Shown here: positions 44,383 to 52,159 of the stretch, piece by piece
Position numbering within the stretch: position 1 is the stretch's first letter
Layout: the number at the start of each line of letters is the position of its first letter
Source: Streptomyces sp. ML-6
Lineage (GTDB): Bacteria; Actinomycetota; Actinomycetes; Streptomycetales; Streptomycetaceae
Direction: 5' to 3'
Assembly: GCF_030116705.1 (NCBI RefSeq)
Contig: NZ_JAOTIK010000001.1
Span: 5,484,501 to 5,548,500 of the forward strand
Length of the DNA: 64,000 nucleotides
The notes under the pieces: generated by a model
What the model was told of the DNA's origin: nothing
The model's database searches: none
Seen by the model: only the letters and a program-made list of their open reading frames with translations
Made by a program: the position numbers and the translations under genes

Positions 44383-47300
44383 TTGCGAGCACCGGTGCAG
44401 AAGAAGCGGCCTCGGAGCAAGGGCAGCAGGCACGGCGATTCCGGGGGCACGCCGCCGGAAGCCGCCGGGAGCGGGAGCACCAGGCGCCCCGTGCGCGTAC
44501 GGAGCCGGCTGGTCGCCGGTGTCGCCGTCGTCGGCATCACCGTCATCGCCGCGGGCGCCCCGGCGATCCTCACCGCCTCCTCCACGCTGAACGATTCACA
44601 ACGGCTGGTCACCCTCGCCGAGCTGAACCAGCAGGCCATCGCGCTCGCCCACGCCCTCGCGGACGAGCGCGACGAACTCACCGCCCACATCGCGGCGGGC
44701 CGGGACGGGAAGTCCGGCCCGGCGTCGGACGGCAAGGACGGCCCCGACAGCCGGAGCGCCCGCGTCGACCAACGGGTCGACGAGATCAGGGACGCGGCCC
44801 CGGCCGCACTGCGCCGCGATCTCTCCACCATCCCCTCCCTGCGCCGGGACGCGCTCGGCGGCAAGGGCACGGCGCTGGACGCCCACCGGGCGTACTCCGA
44901 GGTCATCGCCAAACTCCACGACCTCGCCGACGAACTCGCCGAGAAGACCCCGCCGCGCGCCGCCGACGCCACGCGCGCCCCGCTCGCCCTCGGGCAGGCC
45001 ACCGAGCAGGCGTCCGCCACCCGGGGCCTGCTGATCGCCGCGCTCTCGGTGCCCCAGTCGCTCGCGACCCCGCCGACGGACCCGATCACCGGCCTGCCGA
45101 CCCAGCCCCAGGACGGGGGCGGCGACAAGAACGAACGCGTCCGCGACGAGCTGAGCGCCGCCGCCCAGCAGTCCCGGGTCCGCGAACTCGCCGCGCTCTC
45201 GGACTTCGACCAGGCCGCGGGCGCCCCCGCCCGGGACAAGCTGTCGTCCACCGTCACCGGGCCCGAGGTCAACAGCGCGGAGAAGTACCTCAACACCCTC
45301 ACCGACCGCCCCGAACTGTCCGAATCGGACCTGCGGACCAGCCGGAAGAAGGTCCAGGCGGCGCTCTCCGCCCGGGTCGACCGGATGCGGAGCGTCGAGT
45401 CCGCCCTCGGCACCCAGCAGGTGCAGCGCCTGGAGCAGCTGCGCGACGACGACGTCACCGCGCTCGAACTGCGCATCGCGCTGCTCGGCGGCTGCCTGCT
45501 GATCGCGGTCGGCGTCTCCACGGCGGTGGCCCGCACCCTCACCCAGCCGCTCGCCGTCCTGCGGATCGGCGCCGCCCGCCTCGCCGGGGAGCCCGAGACC
45601 GCCGAGCCGATCCGCTACACCGGCCGCAACGACGAGTTCGCCCAGGTCGTACGGTCCCTCAACGGCCTGCACGGCAGGCTCCAGGGGCTCCTCCAGGAGT
45701 TCAACGGCCGCTTCGAGAAACTGCGGACCGAACGCGCCGAACTGGTCGCCGGGCGCGAGGCCCTCGACGCCCGACGCGCCGAGCTCCAGGCGCAGACCGC
45801 CGACCTCACCGCCCAGCGTGCCGAGCTCCAGGCGCAGACCGCCGACCTCACCGCCCAGCTGAAGCGGCTGGAGCACACGGTCCACCACACCTTCGTCAAC
45901 CTCTCGCTGCGCACCCTCGGCCTCGTCGAGCGCCAACTCGGTGTCATCGAGGGCCTGGAGGAGCAGGAACACGACCCGGAGCGGCTCGCGACCCTCTTCA
46001 AGCTCGACCACATGGCCACCGTCATGCGCAGGCACAGCGAGAACATGCTGGTCCTCGCGGGCACCGAGCACAGCCACGGGCACGCGGGACCGATCCCGCT
46101 GGTCGACGTGGCGCGCGCGGCCGTGTCCGAGATCGAGCGGTACGAGCAGGTCACGATCCAGTCCCTGCCGCCGCACGCCCAGATCGCCGGTTTCGCCGCC
46201 GACGACCTCAGCCACCTCCTCGCCGAACTCCTGGAGAACGCGACCTCCTTCTCGCCGCCCGACTCCCACGTCCAGCTCTCCGGCTGGCTGCTGGAGAGCG
46301 GCGAGGTGATGCTCTCCGTCCAGGACGAGGGCATCGGGATGTCGCCCGAGCGGATGGCCGAGCTCAACGCCCGCCTCGGCGACCCCGCGCTGTTCGACCC
46401 GGGCGAGCAGCGCGGCGAAGGAGCGCCGGAGGCCGGGCTCGGCCTCCGGGTCGCCTCCCTGCTGGCCGCGCGCCACGGCGTACGGATCCAGCTGCGCGAG
46501 CACCAGGGCAGCGGGATCACGGCCGTCGTCGTCCTGCCCGAGGCCCTGCTGCCGAAGGCGCCGTCGGCCGCCACGCCGCCGCCGGTCCGGGTCCCCGGCG
46601 AGGCGCCCGCGCTGAACCTGCCGGGTTCGGTCGCCGAGGCCAACTCCAACGCGCTGCCGGGAGTCCGCGAGCCCGGCCGTTCCGGCGACCCGCTGATCGA
46701 GGCGGCCGAGCGGGCGATCCGCGCCTCGGGCCTCGACGGGCCGAGCACCGAAGCGGCAGGCATCGAAGCGGCGGGCATCGAAGCGGCAGGCATCGAAGCG
46801 GCGGAGGCCGACGGGCCGAGCGCCGGAAAGCCGAGCCCCGAAGCGGCAGGCACCGAAGCGGCAAACCCCGAAGCGGCGAGCACCGGAAAGCCGGGTGCCG
46901 AGGAGGCGGGTGCCGACGCGGAGCCCGAGTCCGGCACCGGGCCGACCCCCGAGGCCGAGGCGGGGCCCGACACCGCGCCCACCCCCGCCCCCGTCCCCGT
47001 CCCAGAGTTCGAGTCCGAGACCACGATGCAGGTCCGGCTTCCGGTCGCCCGGGTGGCTGCTCCCGCCCCGGTGGACCCCGCGTCCGCTTCCGGGGCCGGT
47101 GCGCCCGACCCGTACGCCATCGGCCCCGACCGCCACGAGCGCACCGCGGACGAGGCCCCGGAGCCGCACACCGCACCGACTTCCGTACCGGCCCCCGCGC
47201 CGGGCCCTGCAGCGGCCCCCGCACCGGCCTCCGGCGCGGCTCCCGTACCGGCCCCCGCCCCCACGACCGTGGCCGAAGCCCTGCCCGGCCCCCGACGGCC

Positions 47301-47703
47301 GGAACCGGAGCCGACACGGCCGGAACCGGAGCAGGAGCAGGAAGAGGCCCGACCGGGGGCGACGGCCGAGCGCCTCACGGACAAGGGGCTGCCCAAGCGC
47401 ACCCCCAAGGTCGTCAAGCCCGCCACGGCACCGGCCGCCGAGCGCAAGGGAACCCTGGACAAGGAGGCGCTGCGCCGTCGGCTCGGCGGCTTCCACCAGG
47501 GCGCGAAGGACGGCCGCAGGGACGTCGAGGCGGAGATCGCCGAACTCACGGCGACCGGGTCGTTCCCGGTGGCTTCCGCGCCCGGCGGGGGCCCCGCACC
47601 CACTGGGCGCGGCGAGAGCGACCGCGGCATGACCGGCCGCGGCACTGTCCGAAACGACCAGACGGATGAGACGGGGGACACAGTCGAGGAGGCACACAGT
47701 TGA
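44383..47703 (+). CDS. cvnA: Conservon sensor kinase-like protein
   Basis: About 1106 residues. Transmembrane segments near 35-60 and 360-385 enclose an extracytoplasmic helical region of the nitrate/nitrite-sensing type. HAMP, then a coiled coil with a perfect 14-residue repeat (RAELQAQTADLTAQ), a DHp-like helix (TVHHTFVNLSLRTL) and an ATPase domain with LLENATSFSPPD and VQDEGIGMSP. The ~380-residue tail is Pro/Ala/Glu-rich with GIEAA repeats and no fold. CvnA-B-C-D form a membrane complex likened to a G-protein receptor. The start is uncertain: TTG 44383 or GTG 44395. It overlaps cvnB by TTGA. Confidence 0.88.
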   Translation: MRAPVQKKRPRSKGSRHGDSGGTPPEAAGSGSTRRPVRVRSRLVAGVAVVGITVIAAGAPAILTASSTLNDSQRLVTLAELNQQAIALAHALADERDELTAHIAAGRDGKSGPASDGKDGPDSRSARVDQRVDEIRDAAPAALRRDLSTIPSLRRDALGGKGTALDAHRAYSEVIAKLHDLADELAEKTPPRAADATRAPLALGQATEQASATRGLLIAALSVPQSLATPPTDPITGLPTQPQDGGGDKNERVRDELSAAAQQSRVRELAALSDFDQAAGAPARDKLSSTVTGPEVNSAEKYLNTLTDRPELSESDLRTSRKKVQAALSARVDRMRSVESALGTQQVQRLEQLRDDDVTALELRIALLGGCLLIAVGVSTAVARTLTQPLAVLRIGAARLAGEPETAEPIRYTGRNDEFAQVVRSLNGLHGRLQGLLQEFNGRFEKLRTERAELVAGREALDARRAELQAQTADLTAQRAELQAQTADLTAQLKRLEHTVHHTFVNLSLRTLGLVERQLGVIEGLEEQEHDPERLATLFKLDHMATVMRRHSENMLVLAGTEHSHGHAGPIPLVDVARAAVSEIERYEQVTIQSLPPHAQIAGFAADDLSHLLAELLENATSFSPPDSHVQLSGWLLESGEVMLSVQDEGIGMSPERMAELNARLGDPALFDPGEQRGEGAPEAGLGLRVASLLAARHGVRIQLREHQGSGITAVVVLPEALLPKAPSAATPPPVRVPGEAPALNLPGSVAEANSNALPGVREPGRSGDPLIEAAERAIRASGLDGPSTEAAGIEAAGIEAAGIEAAEADGPSAGKPSPEAAGTEAANPEAASTGKPGAEEAGADAEPESGTGPTPEAEAGPDTAPTPAPVPVPEFESETTMQVRLPVARVAAPAPVDPASASGAGAPDPYAIGPDRHERTADEAPEPHTAPTSVPAPAPGPAAAPAPASGAAPVPAPAPTTVAEALPGPRRPEPEPTRPEPEQEQEEARPGATAERLTDKGLPKRTPKVVKPATAPAAERKGTLDKEALRRRLGGFHQGAKDGRRDVEAEIAELTATGSFPVASAPGGGPAPTGRGESDRGMTGRGTVRNDQTDETGDTVEEAHS
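45778..45857 (+). repeat. 42-bp tandem duplication in cvnA coiled coil
   Basis: GCCGAGCTCCAGGCGCAGAC and the following bases occur twice, 42 bases apart, encoding two identical 14-residue heptad-pair units. Copy-number change would alter linker length without a frameshift. Confidence 0.75.
46747..46806 (+). repeat. 15-bp tandem repeat in the cvnA tail
   Basis: GAAGCGGCAGGCATC is repeated about four times (46750-46802), encoding EAAGI units in the disordered tail; degenerate copies continue to about 46890. Confidence 0.7.
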
Positions 47704-48179
47704 CTGCGCCCAGCACGCTCGGGCTGAGTACCGAGGCCCGGAACCTTCACTGGTTGCTGAGCAATCTGGTGGAGGAGGTGCCAGGGGTCCACTCGGTCAC
47801 CGTCGTCTCGTCCGACGGACTGATGCTGCTCTCCTCCGACCCCGGCCACCTGGTCACCCGGACCGAGGGCCCGCAGGACGGGCCCAGGGGCTCCAGCGCG
47901 GACCTCGCGACCGTCGTCTCCGGCATCGGCAGCCTCACCATCGGCGCCGCCGAACTGATGGACGGCGGTGGCGTCAAACAGACCATGGTCGCCATGGACG
48001 AGGGCAGCGTCTTCGTCATGTCGATCAGCGACGGCTCGCTGCTCGGGGTGCACGCCACGCCGGACTGCGACATGAGCGTCGTCGCGTACCACATGGCGCT
48101 CTTCGTCGGCCGGGCCGGACACGTACTCACCCCCGAACTCCGCAGTGAGCTGCGCAAGTCGATGGAGAGCGCCGAGTGA
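47700..48179 (+). CDS. cvnB: Roadblock/LC7-domain protein of the conservon
   Basis: 159 residues with the Roadblock/LC7 pattern NLHWLLSNLVEEVPGVHSVT, VVSSDGLMLLSS and a DCDMSVVAYHMALF helix. CvnB-type proteins are thought to act on the small GTPase CvnD. The TTG start overlaps the cvnA stop (TTGA) and has GAGGAGG seven bases upstream. Confidence 0.92.
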   Translation: MTAPSTLGLSTEARNLHWLLSNLVEEVPGVHSVTVVSSDGLMLLSSDPGHLVTRTEGPQDGPRGSSADLATVVSGIGSLTIGAAELMDGGGVKQTMVAMDEGSVFVMSISDGSLLGVHATPDCDMSVVAYHMALFVGRAGHVLTPELRSELRKSMESAE

Positions 48180-48589
48180 AGCCCGCCGCCGAAAACGCCC
48201 GCAGGCTCCCCGTCCGCGGTGCCGACCGCAGGCCCGCACGGGTCCGCCCGTACTCGCTCACCGGCGGCCGCACCCGCTTCGGTCACGTCCTGCTCGTCGA
48301 GACGTTCGTCGCCGCGCTCGAAGCGCCCGAGGAGCGCCGCGAACTGCCCCAGGGCAAGGGGCCCGCCCGCCTCATGCCGGAGCTGCGGGCCATCGTCGAA
48401 ATCTGCCGCCGGATGCGTACCGTCGCGGAGATCTCGGCCCTGTTGAAGATGCCGCTCGGGGTGGTCCGGGTGCTGCTCAGCGACTTGGCCGACCAAGGAA
48501 GGATCCGCGTGTACGGGACCGGTCACGGCACCGGCCAGCCCGACCGCGCACTGCTCGAAAGGGTGCTCAATGGCCTCCGCCGTCTCTGA
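48176..48589 (+). CDS. cvnC: DUF742 protein of the conservon
   Basis: 137 residues: RVRPYSLTGGRT at about 20-31 and a winged-helix-like C-terminal part (MRTVAEISALLKMPLGVVRV). DUF742 is the third protein of all conservons. The GTG start overlaps the cvnB stop. Confidence 0.92.
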   Translation: MKPAAENARRLPVRGADRRPARVRPYSLTGGRTRFGHVLLVETFVAALEAPEERRELPQGKGPARLMPELRAIVEICRRMRTVAEISALLKMPLGVVRVLLSDLADQGRIRVYGTGHGTGQPDRALLERVLNGLRRL

Positions 48590-49220
48590 GTCGCCGCTCT
48601 TCGCCCCTCGTCAGCCGGGCACCGACAACCGGGCCGAGGAAGCGCCGCAGGCCTGGCAGCTGGACCACACCAGGGCCCCCGTCGCCACGAAGATCGTGGT
48701 CGCGGGCGGCTTCGGCGTGGGCAAGACGACCTTCGTCGGATCGGTCTCCGAGATCACCCCGCTGAAGACCGAAGCGCTGATGACGCAGGCCAGCGAGGAG
48801 ACCGACGACCTCTCCGCCACGCCCGAGAAGACCACCACGACCGTGGCGATGGACTTCGGCCGGCTCACGCTCGACGACGACCTCGTGCTGTACGTGTTCG
48901 GCACCCCCGGCCAGCAGCGCTTCTGGTTCATGTGGGACGACCTGGTGCGCGGCGCGATCGGCGCGGTGGTGCTCGCCGACACCCGGCGGCTCGCCGACTG
49001 TTTCGCCGCACTCGACTACTTCGAGAGCTGCGGCCTGCCGTACATCGTCGCCGTCAACCACTTCGAGGGAACGCCGGCGTTCGAGGCGGAGGACGTCAGG
49101 GAGGCCCTGACCGTACCGCCGCACGTACCCGTCGTGATCATGGACGCGCGCGACAGGATCACGGTCGTCGAGTCGCTGCTGGCCCTCGTCGGCCACGCCC
49201 TCGACGCCACCCCGGCCTGA
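48570..49220 (+). CDS. cvnD: Small GTPase of the conservon
   Basis: 216 residues. The P-loop GGFGVGKTTFVGSVSE is followed by TTTVAMDFGRL (switch I), LYVFGTPGQQRFWFMWDD (switch II, DxxG replaced by GTPG) and AVNHFEG in place of NKxD. It is the MglA/Ras-like output of the complex. It overlaps cvnC by 20 bases. Confidence 0.93.
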   Translation: MASAVSESPLFAPRQPGTDNRAEEAPQAWQLDHTRAPVATKIVVAGGFGVGKTTFVGSVSEITPLKTEALMTQASEETDDLSATPEKTTTTVAMDFGRLTLDDDLVLYVFGTPGQQRFWFMWDDLVRGAIGAVVLADTRRLADCFAALDYFESCGLPYIVAVNHFEGTPAFEAEDVREALTVPPHVPVVIMDARDRITVVESLLALVGHALDATPA

Positions 49221-49324
49221 CCCGGCCCGAAGCCCGGCCCGGGCTCGCGGGGCCGGGCCGGGCCCTTCGGCCCCGGCCTCCGGCCCCCGCCCGGCTCGTA
49301 CGCAACACGTAACGGAGAACCGCG

Positions 49325-50563
49325 ATGCGGAGAATACTCATAGTCGGAGCCGGTCAGTCCGGACTCCAGCTCGCCCTCGGACTGCAGTCCAAGGGCTACG
49401 AAGTCACCCTGATGTCCAACCGCACCGCCGACGAGATCCGGTCCGGCCGGGTCATGTCGACGCAGTGCATGTTCCACACGGCGCTCCAGCACGAGCGCGA
49501 TTACCAGCTCAACTTCTGGGAGTCCCGGGCCCCGCGCATCGAGGGCCTCGGCGTCTCCGTCGCCGCCCCCGACTCCTCGCGCGCCGTCGACTGGGTCGGC
49601 AGGCTGGACGGCTTCGCGCAGTCCGTCGACCAGCGCGTGAAGATGGCCGGCTGGATGGAGACGTTCGCCCAGCGCGGCGGCCAGCTCGTCATCCACGGCG
49701 CGGCCGTCTCCGACCTCGACTACTTCTCCCGCACCTACGACCTGGTGCTGGTCTCCGCGGGCAAGGGCGAGCTGGTCTCCATGTTCGGCCGGGACGCGTC
49801 CCGTTCGCCGTTCGACGCCCCGCAGCGCGCCCTGGCCGTCGCGTACGTCCACGGCATGGGCCCGCGCCCGGAGCACCCCGACTTCGACGCGGTCCGCTGC
49901 AACCTGGTCCCCGGCGTCGGCGAACTGTTCGTGATGCCGACCCTGACCACGTCCGGCCGCGCCGACATCCTGTTCTGGGAAGGCGTCCCGGGCGGGCCGC
50001 TCGACGTCTTCCAGGGCATCAAGGACCCCTCCGAGCACCTCGCGAAGACGCTGGAGCTCATGGAGCGGTTCACGCCGTGGGAGTACGCCCGCGCGACCAA
50101 GGTCGAACTGACCGACGCCAACGGCACCCTGGCGGGCCGCTACGCGCCGACCGTCCGCAAGCCGATCGGCCGGCTGCCCGGCGGCGGCCTGGTGCTCGGC
50201 GTGGCCGACGTCGTCGTCGCCAACGACCCGATCACCGGCCAGGGCTCCAACTCCGCCTCCAAGTGCGCCAACACCTACCTGGACGCGATCGTCGAGCACG
50301 GCGACCGGGAGTTCGACGCGGAGTGGATGCAGGCGACGTTCGACCGCTACTGGGAGACCGCGCAGCACGTCGTGAAGTGGACCAACGCGATGCTCGGCGT
50401 ACCGCCGGAGCACGTGCTGAACCTGATCGGTGCCGCGGGCCAACTCCAGCCGGTCGCCGACCGCTTCGCCAACGGCTTCAACGACCCGGCGGACTTCGAG
50501 AACTTCTTCTTCGACCCGGAGAAGACCAACGCCTACCTCGCCGAAGTCACCGGCGCCGCGTAG
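49325..50563 (+). CDS. Styrene/indole monooxygenase-type flavoprotein
   Basis: 412 residues. A GxGxxG FAD loop (ILIVGAGQSGLQLALGL), RVMSTQCMFHTALQHERDY typical of StyA-type two-component monooxygenases and a late VVVANDPITGQGSNSASKCA (FAD-binding DxPx2G region). Such enzymes take reduced FAD from a separate reductase; no reductase gene is nearby. It lies 104 bases behind cvnD in the same direction, where other conservons carry a cytochrome P450 gene, so it may be an accessory output enzyme. The substrate is unknown. Confidence 0.88.
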   Translation: MRRILIVGAGQSGLQLALGLQSKGYEVTLMSNRTADEIRSGRVMSTQCMFHTALQHERDYQLNFWESRAPRIEGLGVSVAAPDSSRAVDWVGRLDGFAQSVDQRVKMAGWMETFAQRGGQLVIHGAAVSDLDYFSRTYDLVLVSAGKGELVSMFGRDASRSPFDAPQRALAVAYVHGMGPRPEHPDFDAVRCNLVPGVGELFVMPTLTTSGRADILFWEGVPGGPLDVFQGIKDPSEHLAKTLELMERFTPWEYARATKVELTDANGTLAGRYAPTVRKPIGRLPGGGLVLGVADVVVANDPITGQGSNSASKCANTYLDAIVEHGDREFDAEWMQATFDRYWETAQHVVKWTNAMLGVPPEHVLNLIGAAGQLQPVADRFANGFNDPADFENFFFDPEKTNAYLAEVTGAA

Positions 50564-50576
50564 CCGTCCGGACATC

Positions 50577-50628
50577 GCGACGGGGCCGGGCCGGGCCGGG
50601 GACACACCGACGGGCCCGGCCCCGTCGC
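50577..50628. terminator. 15-bp perfect stem between convergent genes
   Basis: GCGACGGGGCCGGGC and GCCCGGCCCCGTCGC, 22 bases apart, 13 bases past the monooxygenase stop. It serves the convergent NlpC/P60 gene too. Confidence 0.75.
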
Positions 50629-50685
50629 CGTCCCCCTGTCCTGCGGGGCCGTTCCCGGGGGCCGTTCCCGGGGTGTGCCCGCGGG

Positions 50686-51861
50686 CTATCGCCCCGGGGC
50701 CGACGACGAGCCGTACCCCGTGTCCGAGCCGGCGGAGGCGCCCGACGGCAGTGCCGGCCGGCGGTACGAGGACAGCGAGGCGGCCTGCGGGTCGGGCCGC
50801 ACGGCGCCGAGCAGCGGGTTCGACGCCACCGGCGAGACCTTCACCCGGGAGCCCGGCCGGGGCGCCTGCACCACCAGGCCGTTGCCGATGTACAGCGCCA
50901 CATGGGTGGCCTTCAGGAAGTAGATCACCAGGTCACCCGGGCGCAGCGCGTTCAGGGGCACCTTCCGCAACTGCCGCCACTGCTCCTGCGAGGTCCGCGG
51001 GATGACCAGGCCCGCCCGCGCCCACGCCCGGGAGGTGAGCCCAGAGCAGTCGAACGAGTCCGGCCCCTCCGCGCCCCACACGTACGGCTTGCCGATCTGG
51101 TCGATCGCGTACGCCACCGCCTCGGCACCCGCCCCGGACGGCCGCTTCGTCGAGGACAGCGCCCCCGAGGCGGCCAGGGCGCCCTGGGCCTTCGCCGTGC
51201 CCTCCTGTTCGAGCCGGGACAGTTCGGCGAGCTGCGTGCCGGAGAGCGTGGACAGCATCTTCTCCACCGCCCGCAGCCGCGTCCGGACGGTGTCCCGCTG
51301 CTTCTTCTGCCGTGCGGCCAGGACCTGTTGCCGGTCGAGCACCTTGCGGGACTCGGCCGCCAGCTCGTCGGCGCGCTTCTCGGCGGCGGTGAGCCGTTTC
51401 ATGGTCGCCGCCCGCCCGGCGGCCGCCCGGCGGATCATGTGCTCCTGGTCCAGCAGGTGTTCGGGATCGGGGGACAGCAGGAGCCGCATGTACGCGGAGA
51501 AGTCGGACCGCCCCTGGTACTGCTCCCGCGCCAGCCGCCCGGCCGCGTCGCGGCTGTCGGCCAGCGCGGTACGGGCGGCGACGAGCGCGGTGTCGAGCTT
51601 CTTCGCCTCCGCCGTGCGCTTCTTCAGCTCCGCCGCGGTCCCGTTGTACGTCTCGGTGGCCTCCTCGGCCTGCTGGTACAGCTTCCGGAGGTCGGTCAGG
51701 AGCCGGGAGACGCTCCTGACCGCAGTGGCGGGGGAGCCGGACGACCCGGCCGTGTCACCCGCGACGGGGTCCGGGGCCCCGGGCGCGGCCCCCGCCGGCG
51801 AGGTCACGACGAGGGCCGCCAGGGTCGCGGTGCAGACCGTACGAAGGACTCCGCCTGACAC
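50686..51861 (-). CDS. Secreted NlpC/P60 (C40) peptidoglycan hydrolase
   Basis: 391 residues. A signal peptide ends near PAGAA. Residues ~50-225 are a long coiled coil, as in RipA-type endopeptidases. The C-terminal C40 domain has Cys272 in DSFDCSGLT, His320 in KATHVALYIG and a polar APRPGSR segment. It should cut stem peptides in the cell wall, with the coiled coil as an autoinhibitory or regulatory arm. Confidence 0.93.
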   Translation of the reverse strand: MSGGVLRTVCTATLAALVVTSPAGAAPGAPDPVAGDTAGSSGSPATAVRSVSRLLTDLRKLYQQAEEATETYNGTAAELKKRTAEAKKLDTALVAARTALADSRDAAGRLAREQYQGRSDFSAYMRLLLSPDPEHLLDQEHMIRRAAAGRAATMKRLTAAEKRADELAAESRKVLDRQQVLAARQKKQRDTVRTRLRAVEKMLSTLSGTQLAELSRLEQEGTAKAQGALAASGALSSTKRPSGAGAEAVAYAIDQIGKPYVWGAEGPDSFDCSGLTSRAWARAGLVIPRTSQEQWRQLRKVPLNALRPGDLVIYFLKATHVALYIGNGLVVQAPRPGSRVKVSPVASNPLLGAVRPDPQAASLSSYRRPALPSGASAGSDTGYGSSSAPGR

Positions 51862-52000
51862 GACATCACCTCCGGTGACGGGGCGGTCGCGGAACTACCC
51901 CATGAGTGAGCGCAACGGGTCAATACGGTCACTCGGTGCCGGGAGATGCAAGAACCGGGCGTGCGGCGGTGGACGGGTTCGCCCGGAAGGCGGCGGGGCC

Positions 52001-52098
52001 GGTGCGCCGCCCGGGTTCCGGCCTCCTTTGTCCGGTGCGCCGCCCGGGTTCCGGCCTCCTTCGTCCGGGGGCGGTCCGGGTTCCGGTCCCCTTCGTCC
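52001..52098. repeat. 33-bp tandem repeat, three copies
   Basis: Copies at 52001-52033 and 52034-52066 differ at one base; a third, diverged copy is at 52067-52098. Each ends in CCTTTGTCC or CCTTCGTCC, and the last copy supplies the left arm of the adjoining terminator. It lies between the pseudokinase stop and the NlpC/P60 start. Confidence 0.75.
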
Positions 52099-52136
52099 GG
52101 AGCGGCTGCCGGGACGCGCCGCTCCGGACGAAGGGG
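52088..52136 (-). terminator. 19-bp perfect stem-loop behind the pseudokinase gene
   Basis: CCCCTTCGTCCGGAGCGGC and GCCGCTCCGGACGAAGGGG around an 11-base loop, 24 bases after the stop. Confidence 0.85.
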
Positions 52137-52159
52137 ACTGGGGCCCCGGGGCCCCGGGT

